A DNA stretch of 64,000 nucleotides from the NCBI GenBank assembly GCA_036406615.1, contig DASXAQ010000001.1, forward strand, positions 1 to 64,000, written 5' to 3'. How positions within the stretch are numbered: position 1 is the first letter of the stretch; the number at the start of each line of letters is the position of its first letter. The translations under genes and the position numbers were made by a program. The DNA comes from DASXAQ01 sp036406615 (lineage in GTDB: Bacteria; Actinomycetota; UBA4738). This document shows positions 30,517 to 39,206 of the stretch, piece after piece. The notes beneath the pieces were generated by a model, which did no database searches, was not told the origin of the DNA, and saw only the letters and a program-made list of their open reading frames with translations.

Positions 30517-31536
30517 TTGGCACACGGGATTCGGCGCGCGGCCGCGGCCGTCTCCGGGACGGTCGTGCTGGCCGCCGCCTTGATCACATCGGTATCGACG
30601 GCCGGGCCGGCCGCAGCGGCGATGGGCTCGGGATCGCCCTATCGCCAATTGGGCGAGTTGCGGCCGCACGGAGGCGCGCGGCTGCCCGCGACCAAGGCCA
30701 ACGCATCGGCCAGTGAGCCGCAGCTGACCTACCACGGCGGGCTGGTCATGAAGAAGATGAGCACCACCTACGCCATCTTCTGGGAGCCGCCGACCCTGTC
30801 CGACGGGACGACGTCGACGTCGGTGAGCCCGACGTACAACAGCCTGATCCAGCGCTACCTGGGCGACGTCGGCGGCAGCGGCTTCTACGAGAACACCACG
30901 CAGTACTACCAGGTCGTCCGCGGCGCCAAGAAGCGGATCGCCAACCGCTCGTCGCTGGGCGGCACGTTGGTCGACACGAATGCCTACCCCGGGTCGGACT
31001 GCACGGACCTGATGACCTCGGGCAACTGCATCCTGGACTCCGACATCCAGAACGAGGTCCGGGCCGCGATGACGGCCAAGGGCTGGACCGGCGGCTACGA
31101 GCACCTGTTCCTCGTGTTCACCTCCGACGGCGAGGGCTCGTGCATGGACGCGACGAACGCCTCGTGCGCCTTCACCGACTACTGCGCGTACCACTCGGGG
31201 TTCCTGGCCGGAGGCGTCCCCGTCTTCTATGCCATCCTGCCCTACACCGGCACGAGCGAGGAGACGTGCGGCGTCCCGTTCAGCCCGAACAACGACCTGG
31301 CCGCGGACAGCACGATCAACGTGCTGAGCCACGAGCACATGGAGTCGGTGACCGACCCGGCCGGCAACGCCTGGTACGACCGTGACGGCGAGGAGGTGGC
31401 CGACAAGTGCGCGTGGCGCTACGGCAAGCTCCCCTACGCCGACGGCAAGGCGAACGTGACGATGGGCGGCCACCCCTATCTGGTCCAGATGGAGTGGAGC
31501 AACAAGCGCGCCGCCTGCGTGCGCACCGGGCCCTGA
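30517..31536 (+). CDS. Secreted protein with HEHxESxTDP motif (PHI-1/EXORDIUM-like, possible metalloprotease)
   Basis: A 339-residue exported protein: signal peptide IRRAAAAVSGTVVLAAALITSVSTAGPAAA, then a mature domain with KKMSTTYAIFWEP, a Cys-containing middle (SDCTDLMTSGNCIL, GSCMDATNASCAFTDYCAYH) and, near the end, NVLSHEHMESVTDPAGNAWYDRDGEEVADKC. The HExxE..TDP..NAWYD pattern recurs in bacterial proteins distantly related to plant phosphate-induced protein 1 and suggests a zinc site, though it is not a canonical HExxH. TTG 30517 is the start, with GAGGAGC 8 nt upstream. Seven or more cysteines imply disulfides. Confidence 0.75.
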   Translation: MAHGIRRAAAAVSGTVVLAAALITSVSTAGPAAAAMGSGSPYRQLGELRPHGGARLPATKANASASEPQLTYHGGLVMKKMSTTYAIFWEPPTLSDGTTSTSVSPTYNSLIQRYLGDVGGSGFYENTTQYYQVVRGAKKRIANRSSLGGTLVDTNAYPGSDCTDLMTSGNCILDSDIQNEVRAAMTAKGWTGGYEHLFLVFTSDGEGSCMDATNASCAFTDYCAYHSGFLAGGVPVFYAILPYTGTSEETCGVPFSPNNDLAADSTINVLSHEHMESVTDPAGNAWYDRDGEEVADKCAWRYGKLPYADGKANVTMGGHPYLVQMEWSNKRAACVRTGP

Positions 31537-31574
31537 TCTCCCCGCACTCCGGCTGATCTCCGCCGGAGCCGGCC

Positions 31575-33140
31575 TCACAGGCCGAGCGCGGCGCCCTCCG
31601 ATCGTCGGTCGCTTCCGGCCACGTATCCGTCGGGGTCGCACCGGATCACCTGCGCCCACCCCATCGCCTCGTCCGGGTCGGCGGCGACCGAGACCCGGTG
31701 GCCGCGATCCCGGAGCCCCGCGACCGCGCCCGCGTCGAACGCGTGCTCGGCGCGCACCGACCAGCCGGCCGGCTCGACCGTCCAGCGCGGCGCGTCGATG
31801 GCCGCCTGCGGGGCGTCGCCGTCGTCCACGAGCCGGGCCAGCAGCTGCACGTGGATCTGGGCCTGGGCGTGCCCGCCCATCGAGCCGAAGACCAGCCACG
31901 GACGGCCGCCGCGAAACGCCATCGCCGGGATCAGCGTGTGCAGCGTTCGCTTGCGCGGCGCGATCGCGTTCGCGTGGCCGGGCTCGAGCGAGAACGTCGC
32001 GCCGCGATTCTGCAGATTGATCCCCCACTCCGGCACGGTCACGCCCGACCCGAACCCGTAGAAGTTCGACTGGATCAGGCTGACGAGCATGCCCTCTCCG
32101 TCCGCGGCGCACAGGTACACGGTGTCGCCGCCGCCGACGACCGTCGCGTTGGGGTCGCCCGCTTTGTCGGGATCCAGGCCGTGCAGTCGCTCTCGCACCC
32201 ACGCATCCGACACGAGCCGTTCGGCCGGGATCGCCATGTGGTCGGGATCCGTGACGAACCGGTCCCGGTCCGCCAGCGCGATCTTGACGGCCTCGATCAG
32301 CACGTGGTGCCGTGCGGCGCCGTCGGCGGCGAGGGGACCGGCCGCATCGACCAGCCGCAGCGCCTCCAACGCGGCCACCCCCTGCGTGTTCGGCGGCATC
32401 TCCACGATCTCGGCGTCCCGGTAGCGGGCGCGCATGGGCCGCACCCATTCGCCGCGGTGCCCGGCCAGGTCGTCCACGGTCATGAGCCCGCCGTAGCGCC
32501 GGACGGTCCCGGCGATCGCCTCAGCGACGGGACCCCCGTAGTAGGCGGCCGGACCGCTCGCCGACACGGCCTCCAGCGTGCGGGCAAGGCCCGGCTGGCG
32601 AAGGGTCGCGCCGGCGGTCGCGTCGCCGTACACCCGGCGCCACTCGTCGAACGCCGGGGCGGCGGGGAACTCCGCCGCGCTCCCGGCGAGGTGCCCGGCG
32701 GCGAAGCTCGACACCTCGAAACCGTCGGTGGCCAGCTCCATCGCCGGGCCGCAGAGCTCGGCGAACGACCGCGTGCCGAAGCGCTCCAGCAGCGCATGCC
32801 AGCCGTCGACGGCCCCGGGGACGGTGACCGGCAGCGGCCCCCGCTCCGGCATCGCGCCGCCGCCCGCCCGCTCGCGAACGCGCTCGATGCTGGCCGCGGC
32901 CGGCGCGCGCCCGGACCCGTTGTACGCGGCCGGCCCGTCGCCATCGCGCCACACCATCGCGAACAGGTCGCCGCCGATGCCGCACGAGAATGGCATCACG
33001 ACGCCGAGCACCAGGTTCGCGGCGATGGCCGCGTCCAGCGCGTTGCCGCCGGACCGAAGGACTCGCAGCCCGGCATCGGACGCCACGTGGTGCGGCGTGG
33101 CGACGCACCCGTGGCGGAAAGGGCCGTCGCTCGGAGCCAT
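31575..33140 (-). CDS. Gamma-glutamyltransferase family protein
   Basis: A 521-residue Ntn-hydrolase. HVASDAGLRVLRSGGNALDAAIAANLVLGVVMPFSCGIGGDLFAMVW is the conserved start of the large subunit. The autoprocessing threonine is in GGGDTVYLCAADGEGMLVSLIQSNF, and FSLEPGHANAIAPRKRTLHTLIPAM and GSMGGHAQAQIHVQL are small-subunit motifs. No signal peptide, so probably cytoplasmic, and the acceptor arginine environment suggests the acylase/YwrD-like branch. GGGAGG before ATG 33140. Divergent from the DUF885 peptidase. Confidence 0.9.
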   Translation of the reverse strand: MAPSDGPFRHGCVATPHHVASDAGLRVLRSGGNALDAAIAANLVLGVVMPFSCGIGGDLFAMVWRDGDGPAAYNGSGRAPAAASIERVRERAGGGAMPERGPLPVTVPGAVDGWHALLERFGTRSFAELCGPAMELATDGFEVSSFAAGHLAGSAAEFPAAPAFDEWRRVYGDATAGATLRQPGLARTLEAVSASGPAAYYGGPVAEAIAGTVRRYGGLMTVDDLAGHRGEWVRPMRARYRDAEIVEMPPNTQGVAALEALRLVDAAGPLAADGAARHHVLIEAVKIALADRDRFVTDPDHMAIPAERLVSDAWVRERLHGLDPDKAGDPNATVVGGGDTVYLCAADGEGMLVSLIQSNFYGFGSGVTVPEWGINLQNRGATFSLEPGHANAIAPRKRTLHTLIPAMAFRGGRPWLVFGSMGGHAQAQIHVQLLARLVDDGDAPQAAIDAPRWTVEPAGWSVRAEHAFDAGAVAGLRDRGHRVSVAADPDEAMGWAQVIRCDPDGYVAGSDRRSEGAALGL

Positions 33141-33199
33141 TGGGGTATCCTCCCTGCGTTCCGGCTCGTTTGCACACGATCCCCGGGAGGGCCTTGCCG

Positions 33200-34852
33200 A
33201 TGTCCGAGCACGAGACCGCCGCCGCCGCGCTGGCGGACCGTTTCTGGGATGGACTGCTTCGCCTCGAGCCGTTCCTGGGAACCCAGGTCGGCGACGAGCG
33301 CCACGACGACCGGCTCCCCGACCCGAGCGAGGAGGGACTCGCGGAGCGCGGCGACTTCTACCGCGGGGCGCTGGCGGACCTCGAACCGATCGACCGCGCC
33401 GCGCTGTCCGAGACGACGCGAACGATGCTCGACGTCCTCGAGGCAACGAGCGCGCGCGAGCTCGCGGCGATCGAGACGCGCATGGACCGGCTGCAGAGCG
33501 TCAGCCACCTGTGGGGACCGGGGCAGCTGCTCGCCGAGATGGCGTCGTTCCAGCGCGCGGACACCCCCGAGCGGCTCGAGCGCTACCTCGGGCGCCTGCG
33601 CGCCGTGCCCGCGTTCCTGGATGCCCTCGGCCCCGTGATGGAGGGGGCCGTGACGGCGGGCCAGACGGCGCCCGACGTCGTGGTCGACCGCGCCATCGCG
33701 CAGGTCGAACGGCTGCTGTCGACCTCGCCAGAGGACTCGCCCGCCCACGCGCCCGTCCAGGACGACGCCGCGCGCGCTCGAGTGGCTGACGTCATCCGCG
33801 AGGACGTTGCGCCGGCCTACGAGCGCTACCTGGACAACCTTCGACGGTACCGGCCGTCGGCGACGTCGACGATCGGGTTGTCCGCGCTCCCCGGCGGCGA
33901 GGCGCTGTACGCGTCGCAGATCCTGGCGTGGACGACGCTGCCACTGGGGGCCGCCGACGTGCACCGCACGGGCCAGGAGCAGCTCGAAGCGATCCAGCAG
34001 GAGCGGCGCGAGGCCGCGACCAAGCTCGGCTTCGACGATCCGGCGAAGGCCATCGCCGCGCTCCAACAGAGCGGTCGAAACGTCGCGTCGTCGCGCGAGG
34101 ACATGGTGCGCCGGGCGCAGGAGCAGGTGCGGCTGGGCTGGGAGGCCGCGCCCCGGCTGTTCGGCCGGATGCCGAAGGAGAACTGCGAGGTGCGCCCGGT
34201 CGAGGAGTATCGCGAGGCGGACATGCCGTTCGCGTTCTACAACGCGCCGTCCGCGGACAACTCACGCCGCGGCGTCTACTACGTGAACACGTCGGACCTC
34301 CACGAGCGCCCACTGCACCAGCTGGCGACGACCACGTTCCACGAAGCGAACCCCGGCCACCACTTCCAGCTGGCGATCGAGCAGGAGATCCCGGATCGCC
34401 CGAACCTTCGACGGTTCGGCGGGCTGCTCGGGGGAAGCGCGTTCATCGAGGGGTGGGGGCTGTACAGCGAACGCCTCGGCGACGAGCTCGGCCTGTTCCG
34501 CGACGAGAACGAACGCCTCGGGATGCTCGATATGCAGGCGATGCGGGCGTGCCGGCTCATCACCGACACCGGCATCCACGCGTTCGGGTGGGATCGCGAT
34601 CGCGCCGTCGCGCAGATGCAGGAATCCGGCCTGCCGGCGCTCGAGGCGGGCATCGAGGTCGATCGCTACATCGCCCTGCCCGGACAGGCGTGCGCGTACA
34701 TGATCGGACAGCTGGAGATCCAGCGGTGGCGCGCCGAGCGCGCGAAGCGCGAGGGTGCCGCGTTCGACGTCCGGGACTTCCACGACCGGCTGCTGGGGCT
34801 CGGATCGCTCCCGCTGCCGGCGCTGCAGCGGGAGATGGGCGCCGGCTCGTAG
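33200..34852 (+). CDS. DUF885 family metallopeptidase-like protein
   Basis: A 550-residue DUF885 protein. The zinc-binding signature is TTFHEANPGHHFQLAIEQE (H-E-A-x-P-G-H-H), followed by SAFIEGWGLYSERLGDELGLF, which provides the third ligand, and CRLITDTGIHAFGWDRDRAV and LPGQACAYMIGQLEI, all hallmarks of the family. No signal peptide. Probably an oligopeptidase or carboxypeptidase; substrate unknown. RBS GGGAGGGCC. Shares a short intergenic region with the gamma-glutamyltransferase, another peptide-modifying enzyme. Confidence 0.9.
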   Translation: MSEHETAAAALADRFWDGLLRLEPFLGTQVGDERHDDRLPDPSEEGLAERGDFYRGALADLEPIDRAALSETTRTMLDVLEATSARELAAIETRMDRLQSVSHLWGPGQLLAEMASFQRADTPERLERYLGRLRAVPAFLDALGPVMEGAVTAGQTAPDVVVDRAIAQVERLLSTSPEDSPAHAPVQDDAARARVADVIREDVAPAYERYLDNLRRYRPSATSTIGLSALPGGEALYASQILAWTTLPLGAADVHRTGQEQLEAIQQERREAATKLGFDDPAKAIAALQQSGRNVASSREDMVRRAQEQVRLGWEAAPRLFGRMPKENCEVRPVEEYREADMPFAFYNAPSADNSRRGVYYVNTSDLHERPLHQLATTTFHEANPGHHFQLAIEQEIPDRPNLRRFGGLLGGSAFIEGWGLYSERLGDELGLFRDENERLGMLDMQAMRACRLITDTGIHAFGWDRDRAVAQMQESGLPALEAGIEVDRYIALPGQACAYMIGQLEIQRWRAERAKREGAAFDVRDFHDRLLGLGSLPLPALQREMGAGS

Positions 34853-34855
34853 CCT

Positions 34856-35182
34856 TCAGGCGACGCGGCCGGGCGCGCCCTCGGGCGTGGAGAAGGGCAG
34901 GCCGGCCGCCTCCCACGCCTCCATGCCGCCCTCGAGGTTCTCCGCGTCGTAACCGCGCGCGCGAAGCATCATCGTGGCCAGCTCGCTTCGGTTGCCGGTC
35001 TTGCACACCAGGACCACCGGCCGCGAAGCGTCCAGCGCGTCCTGGTCCGCGCCAGACATGAGGGAGTTCAGCGGGATGTGCACCGCGCCCTCGATCCGCC
35101 CGGCCTCCCATTCCCATGGCTCGCGGACATCGACCACCTGATAGTCGTCGAAGCGGTCGTGAAGCGTACGCACGTCGTCCAT
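34856..35182 (-). CDS. Rhodanese-like sulfurtransferase
   Basis: A 108-residue single rhodanese domain: VVDVREPWEWEAGRIEGAVHIPLN, active loop VLVCKTGNRS with the catalytic cysteine, and LEGGMEAWEAAGLP. Cytoplasmic. The start at 35182 is supported by GATAAT located 7 nt upstream (leaderless mRNA); an earlier ATG at 35191 would lie inside that promoter. Confidence 0.9.
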   Translation of the reverse strand: MDDVRTLHDRFDDYQVVDVREPWEWEAGRIEGAVHIPLNSLMSGADQDALDASRPVVLVCKTGNRSELATMMLRARGYDAENLEGGMEAWEAAGLPFSTPEGAPGRVA

Positions 35183-35298
35183 GCACGCCATTATCCGTGC
35201 GCCGCACGTGAACGACCATGGCGCGCGGCGCGGCCGCCGCGTCCCACGCGCACCGCAGGGGCACGGGGTCTGACGAAACGGACTGCTATGGTCGGGCC

Positions 35299-36699
35299 GT
35301 GGCGGACGAGTTCGAGCCCGTCGACGAGGAAACCACCGAAGGGCATGCGCCGGGCCGGCTGACCCGCGCCGGCGAGGCGGTCCGCGGCATCGCGATCGAC
35401 ACGACGCCCCTGCGGGAGTCCCGGGACTTCCGGCTGCTGTGGGTCGGCGAGCTGATCTCCACGACCGGGCGACAGGTCACGCTGGTCGCGCTGCCGGCGC
35501 AGATCTTCCTGCTCACGGGATCGTCCTTGGCCGTTGGCATCATCGGCCTCGTGCAGATCGTCCCGCTGGCGGTCTTCTCGCTCGTCGGCGGGGCATGGGC
35601 CGACCGCATGGACCGCCGCAAGCTGATCATCGCGACCGAGGTCGGGCTGGCCCTCTCGACGGCGATGCTGCTGGTCGGCACCCTGATCAACTTCACGCCG
35701 CTGTGGTACCTGTACCTGGCCGCCGGCCTGCAGGCGGGCTTCGGGGGCGTGAACTCACCGACCCGATCGGCCGTCGTCCCCAACGTCGTCCCACGCGAGC
35801 GGCTGCCCGCGGCGCTGGCGTTGAACCAGGTCATGTTCAACACGACGATGATCGTCGGGCCCGCAGTGGCCGGCTTCATCATCGGCGTCGGCACGCAGTC
35901 CCCGCACTCGCTCGGCCTGATCCTGGCGTACTCGACGGACCTGCTGACGTTCGCCACCGCCATCGCCGCGGCGATCATGCTGCGGCCGCAGATGCCGCGC
36001 GGCGCCGGGACCGAAGCCTCGACGTCGGCGTGGCGGTCCATCCGTGAGGGCTTCTCGTTCGTCAAGGGCCGGCGCGTGCTGATCGCGACGTTCGTCATCG
36101 ACCTCAACGCGATGATCTTCGGCATGCCGCGCGCGCTGTTCCCGGCGCTGGCCTACGACGTGTTCGGCGTCGGCGCGCACGGGCTCGGTCTGCTGTACGC
36201 AGCGCCCGCCGCCGGCGCGCTGATCGGCGCGCTCACCGCGGGATGGGTCGGCCGCGTCCGGCACCAGGGACGCGCCGTGGTGTGGTCGGTCATGCTGTGG
36301 GGCGCCTCGATCGCGGCCTTCGGCTTCTGTCGCAACGCGTTCTGGCTCGGCCTGTTCTTCCTGGCGATCGCCGGCGGCGCCGACGTCATCAGCGCGGTGT
36401 TCCGCTCCACCATCCTGCAGCTCTCCGTTCCCGACGCCCTGCGCGGGCGCCTGTCCGCGATCCACATCCTGGTCGTCACCGGCGGACCGCGCTTGGGCGA
36501 CTTCGAGGCCGGCCTGGTCGCCGGCCTGACGACCACCGAGTTCTCCGTGGTGTCGGGCGGCCTCGCGTGCATCGCGGGCGCGGCGCTGACGGTGTTGTGG
36601 ATCCCCGAACTGTGGCGATACCACGCGGGCGACACGAAGGATCGAACCGAGCCCGGCCGGCCCCGCCGGTGGCCCCGCCGGGCACCCCCGGCGGCTTGA
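35299..36699 (+). CDS. MFS exporter (EntS-like)
   Basis: A 466-residue major facilitator with a 35-residue hydrophilic N-terminal extension, then DFRLLWVGELISTTGRQVTLVALPAQIF and the motif GAWADRMDRRKLII. Twelve helices, charged C-terminal tail (DRTEPGRPRRWPRR). Close to the EntS/MFS_3 branch, like the protein at 20977 but clearly distinct in sequence. GTG 35299 is 6 nt after TATGGT, consistent with leaderless start. Cargo unknown. Confidence 0.88.
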   Translation: MADEFEPVDEETTEGHAPGRLTRAGEAVRGIAIDTTPLRESRDFRLLWVGELISTTGRQVTLVALPAQIFLLTGSSLAVGIIGLVQIVPLAVFSLVGGAWADRMDRRKLIIATEVGLALSTAMLLVGTLINFTPLWYLYLAAGLQAGFGGVNSPTRSAVVPNVVPRERLPAALALNQVMFNTTMIVGPAVAGFIIGVGTQSPHSLGLILAYSTDLLTFATAIAAAIMLRPQMPRGAGTEASTSAWRSIREGFSFVKGRRVLIATFVIDLNAMIFGMPRALFPALAYDVFGVGAHGLGLLYAAPAAGALIGALTAGWVGRVRHQGRAVVWSVMLWGASIAAFGFCRNAFWLGLFFLAIAGGADVISAVFRSTILQLSVPDALRGRLSAIHILVVTGGPRLGDFEAGLVAGLTTTEFSVVSGGLACIAGAALTVLWIPELWRYHAGDTKDRTEPGRPRRWPRRAPPAA

Positions 36700-36721
36700 T
36701 GACCCGCTTCGCCCTTACCCC

Positions 36722-36749
36722 TTGACGGCCAGGCGTAATGATGTAATCT
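36722..36749 (+). promoter_or_regulatory. Sigma-70 promoter
   Basis: TTGACG, 16-nt spacer, TAATCT, 10 nt before the ATG at 36760. One of the closest matches to the housekeeping consensus in the window. Confidence 0.65.
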
Positions 36750-36759
36750 TGAAAGCACC

Positions 36760-37290
36760 ATGAAGAACACCGACACCCACACCCAGCAGGAGCTCCAGGG
36801 CTGGTTCGCCGGGCGGCTGCCCGACGACTGGTTCTCGGGGCCGCCCTCGGTCGAGTTCGACCGGGAGGAGATCGTGGTCACCGGCTCGCTTGGCGAGCCC
36901 GATCTGCCGGCCGACGCCACCGCCGAGGCCAAAGCCGAGGCTCGCCTGGCGCGCATCCACCGGTTCCGCGAGGAGACCCGCGACCAGCGCATCCGGATCG
37001 CCCGGGAGGCGGAGCGCAAGTTCGGCCGCAAGGTGTCCTGGGGCGCGGACTGCGCCGACGCGAGCCGCCTGTTCACGACGTTGTCGATCCCGCACATGAC
37101 GCGCCTGCGCATGCGCGAACGGGCCGTGCTCGACACGCTCGTGGATGCGGGCGTCGCCCGGAGCCGATCCGACGCTCTCGCCTGGTGCGTGCGCCTGGTC
37201 GGCGACAACGAGTCCGAGTGGATCGGCAAGCTCCGTGCGGCGTTCGAGCAGGTGGAGAAGGTTCGGGGCGAAGGGCCGAACCCCGAGTAA
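36760..37290 (+). CDS. Conserved hypothetical protein with RHH-like C-terminus
   Basis: A 176-residue soluble protein. The N-terminal part (LQGWFAGRLPDDWFSGPPSVEFDREEIVVTGSL) is a compact folded region, then a charged helix (TAEAKAEARLARIHRFREETRDQRIRIAREAE). The last 60 residues (MRLRMRERAVLDTLVDAGVARSRSDALAWCVRLV-type text) resemble a ribbon-helix-helix module with a downstream helix, so DNA binding is possible. I recognise the pattern from actinobacterial hypothetical proteins but know no function. Strong sigma-70 promoter with leader of only a few nucleotides. Confidence 0.72.
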   Translation: MKNTDTHTQQELQGWFAGRLPDDWFSGPPSVEFDREEIVVTGSLGEPDLPADATAEAKAEARLARIHRFREETRDQRIRIAREAERKFGRKVSWGADCADASRLFTTLSIPHMTRLRMRERAVLDTLVDAGVARSRSDALAWCVRLVGDNESEWIGKLRAAFEQVEKVRGEGPNPE

Positions 37291-37295
37291 GCGGG

Positions 37296-37520
37296 CTAGT
37301 CCTTGCCGCTGCGGCGGCGGCGGCCGAACAGCCAGATACCCAGCCCGAGCCCGGCCAGGGCGAGCAGGAACACGAAGAACTTCGCGATGGCCCCCGGTCC
37401 CCGGGGGCCGTCGCGCGTCCCGTCGTCGCCGGCGTCCACCATTCGCCGATCATCGTCGTGTGGCACGGCCGCGGCAACCCGGACGCGCCCGCCTCCCCCG
37501 ACGATGTCGGATACGGCCAT
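37296..37520 (-). CDS. Small C-tail-anchored membrane protein
   Basis: A 74-residue protein: a hydrophilic N-terminus with VAAAVPHDDDRRMVDAGDD and Gly/Asp-rich text, then one membrane helix (FFVFLLALAGLGLGIWLFG) followed by RRRRSGKD. This topology resembles a tail anchor. No family recognised. Start at ATG 37520; divergent from the FG-GAP gene, whose GTG is 11 nt away on the other strand, so one of the two starts may be misplaced. Confidence 0.5.
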   Translation of the reverse strand: MAVSDIVGGGGRVRVAAAVPHDDDRRMVDAGDDGTRDGPRGPGAIAKFFVFLLALAGLGLGIWLFGRRRRSGKD

Positions 37521-37531
37521 AGACTCGCGCG

Positions 37532-39169
37532 GTGTCACGGGTGCAACGGCCGCACCGGTACGACGCGGCGCTTGGCATCGGCGCCGTGGCAACGATCGTC
37601 GCGGCGGCGGTCTCCGGGATCGCACCGCGCGCCCACGTCGCGCGGGCGGACGGCGGCGAGCCGTCGGCGCGGCCGGTCGCCGCATCCGCGGCGCGGACCG
37701 TTGTCGGGGACTTCGACGGCGACGGGCGGGCGGACCTGGCGATCGGCGTGCGCTTCGAGGACGTCGGCTCAGCCGTCGACGCGGGAGCGGTCAACGTCAT
37801 CTACGGCTCCGGCGCGGGACTGTCGTCGGCCGGCAACCAGCTGTGGACGCAGGACAGTCCCGGGCTCATCGGCAAGGCCGAGGCCGGTGACAATTTCGGA
37901 ACGTCGGTGGCGACCGGAGACTTCAACGGCGACGGGTTCGCCGACCTGGCCATCGGCTCGGCGGGCGAGAGCATCGGGTCCGCATCGAAGGCGGGCGCCG
38001 TGAGCGTCATCTACGGATCGGCCTCGGGGCTGACCTCGGCCGGAAACCAGTTCTGGGACTTCGACTCGACCGGGATCATCGGGCGGCTGGGCCGCAACGA
38101 CCAGTTCGGGCTGTCGCTCACGACGGGCGATTTCAACGGTGACGGGGTCGCGGATCTGGCGGTGGGCGCGCCGGGCAACGACATCAGCCCGTCGACGAAC
38201 GTCGGCAGCGTCTCGGTCATCTACGGGTCGGCCGCCGGACTCACCTCGGGCGGCAACCAGTTCTGGGACCAGGACTCCCCCGGGATCCTTGGGGCGGATG
38301 CGCACAACGACTTCTTCGGCTGGGCGCTGACCGCCGGCGACGTGGACGGCGACGGGTTCGACGACCTGGCGATCGGCACCCCGTTCGACAACCCGAACAA
38401 CGTGATCGACGCGGGGTCGGTGAACGTCATCATGGGATCGGCCGCAGGGCTGACGTCGACGGGGAACCAGCAATGGACACAGGACTCCACCGACGTGGCC
38501 GACGCGGCGGAGGTGGGAGACCTGCTCGGCTGGGACGTTGCCGCCGGCGACTTCAACGGGGACGGGTTCGCCGACCTCGCCATCGGTGTGCCCGACGAGG
38601 ACCTGGCGCTCTCGAACCAGGGCGCGGTCAACGTCCTGTACGGCTCGGCCGCGGGACTTTCGGCGGACGGCAACCAACTCTGGAGCCAGGACGTGGCCGG
38701 CGGCGCGGCGCACGCCGGCGGCGGCTTCGGCAATGCGCTGGCCGCGGGCGACGTCGACCGCGACGGCCGCCAGGACCTGGCGATCGGCGCCGCCGACGCT
38801 CCGGCCGGCACGGTCGCAGGGGGCGGCGACGTGGACGTGCTCCTCGGGACCGCAGGAGGGCTGTCGGGCACCGGCGCGCAGGAGTGGAACCAGGACACGG
38901 GGTCCATCGCCGATCAGGCCGAGCCGAACGACTACTTCGGGGCCGACGTGGCGTTGCTGGACTTCAACGGGGACGGCGCCGCCGACCTGGCGGTCGCCGT
39001 CACGTTCGAGGACATCGGCTCGATCAGCAACGCTGGCGCCGTCAACGTGATCTACGGAAGCACCGGCGGCGGTCTCACCGACGCGGGCAACCAGTTCTGG
39101 CGCCAGGGGGCGGGCGGCATCCTCGACCAGGCCGAAGCGGGCGATCAGTTCGCCTATGCGGTCGCGTGA
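37532..39169 (+). CDS. Secreted FG-GAP (integrin-alpha-like) beta-propeller protein
   Basis: A 545-residue exported protein: signal-like segment ALGIGAVATIVAAAVSGIAPRA then seven FG-GAP repeats of about 70 residues, each with a calcium loop of the type DFNGDGFADLAIG and a partner VSVIYGSASGLTSAGNQFW strand. Seven blades are expected to close a propeller. No membrane anchor or sorting signal at the C-terminus, so it is either released or held non-covalently. GTG 37532. Possible roles are adhesion or extracellular binding; ligand unknown. Confidence 0.88.
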   Translation: MSRVQRPHRYDAALGIGAVATIVAAAVSGIAPRAHVARADGGEPSARPVAASAARTVVGDFDGDGRADLAIGVRFEDVGSAVDAGAVNVIYGSGAGLSSAGNQLWTQDSPGLIGKAEAGDNFGTSVATGDFNGDGFADLAIGSAGESIGSASKAGAVSVIYGSASGLTSAGNQFWDFDSTGIIGRLGRNDQFGLSLTTGDFNGDGVADLAVGAPGNDISPSTNVGSVSVIYGSAAGLTSGGNQFWDQDSPGILGADAHNDFFGWALTAGDVDGDGFDDLAIGTPFDNPNNVIDAGSVNVIMGSAAGLTSTGNQQWTQDSTDVADAAEVGDLLGWDVAAGDFNGDGFADLAIGVPDEDLALSNQGAVNVLYGSAAGLSADGNQLWSQDVAGGAAHAGGGFGNALAAGDVDRDGRQDLAIGAADAPAGTVAGGGDVDVLLGTAGGLSGTGAQEWNQDTGSIADQAEPNDYFGADVALLDFNGDGAADLAVAVTFEDIGSISNAGAVNVIYGSTGGGLTDAGNQFWRQGAGGILDQAEAGDQFAYAVA

Positions 39170-39206
39170 GCGGACGCCGCGGCACCACGCGCGGACCGCG
39201 CCGCTC

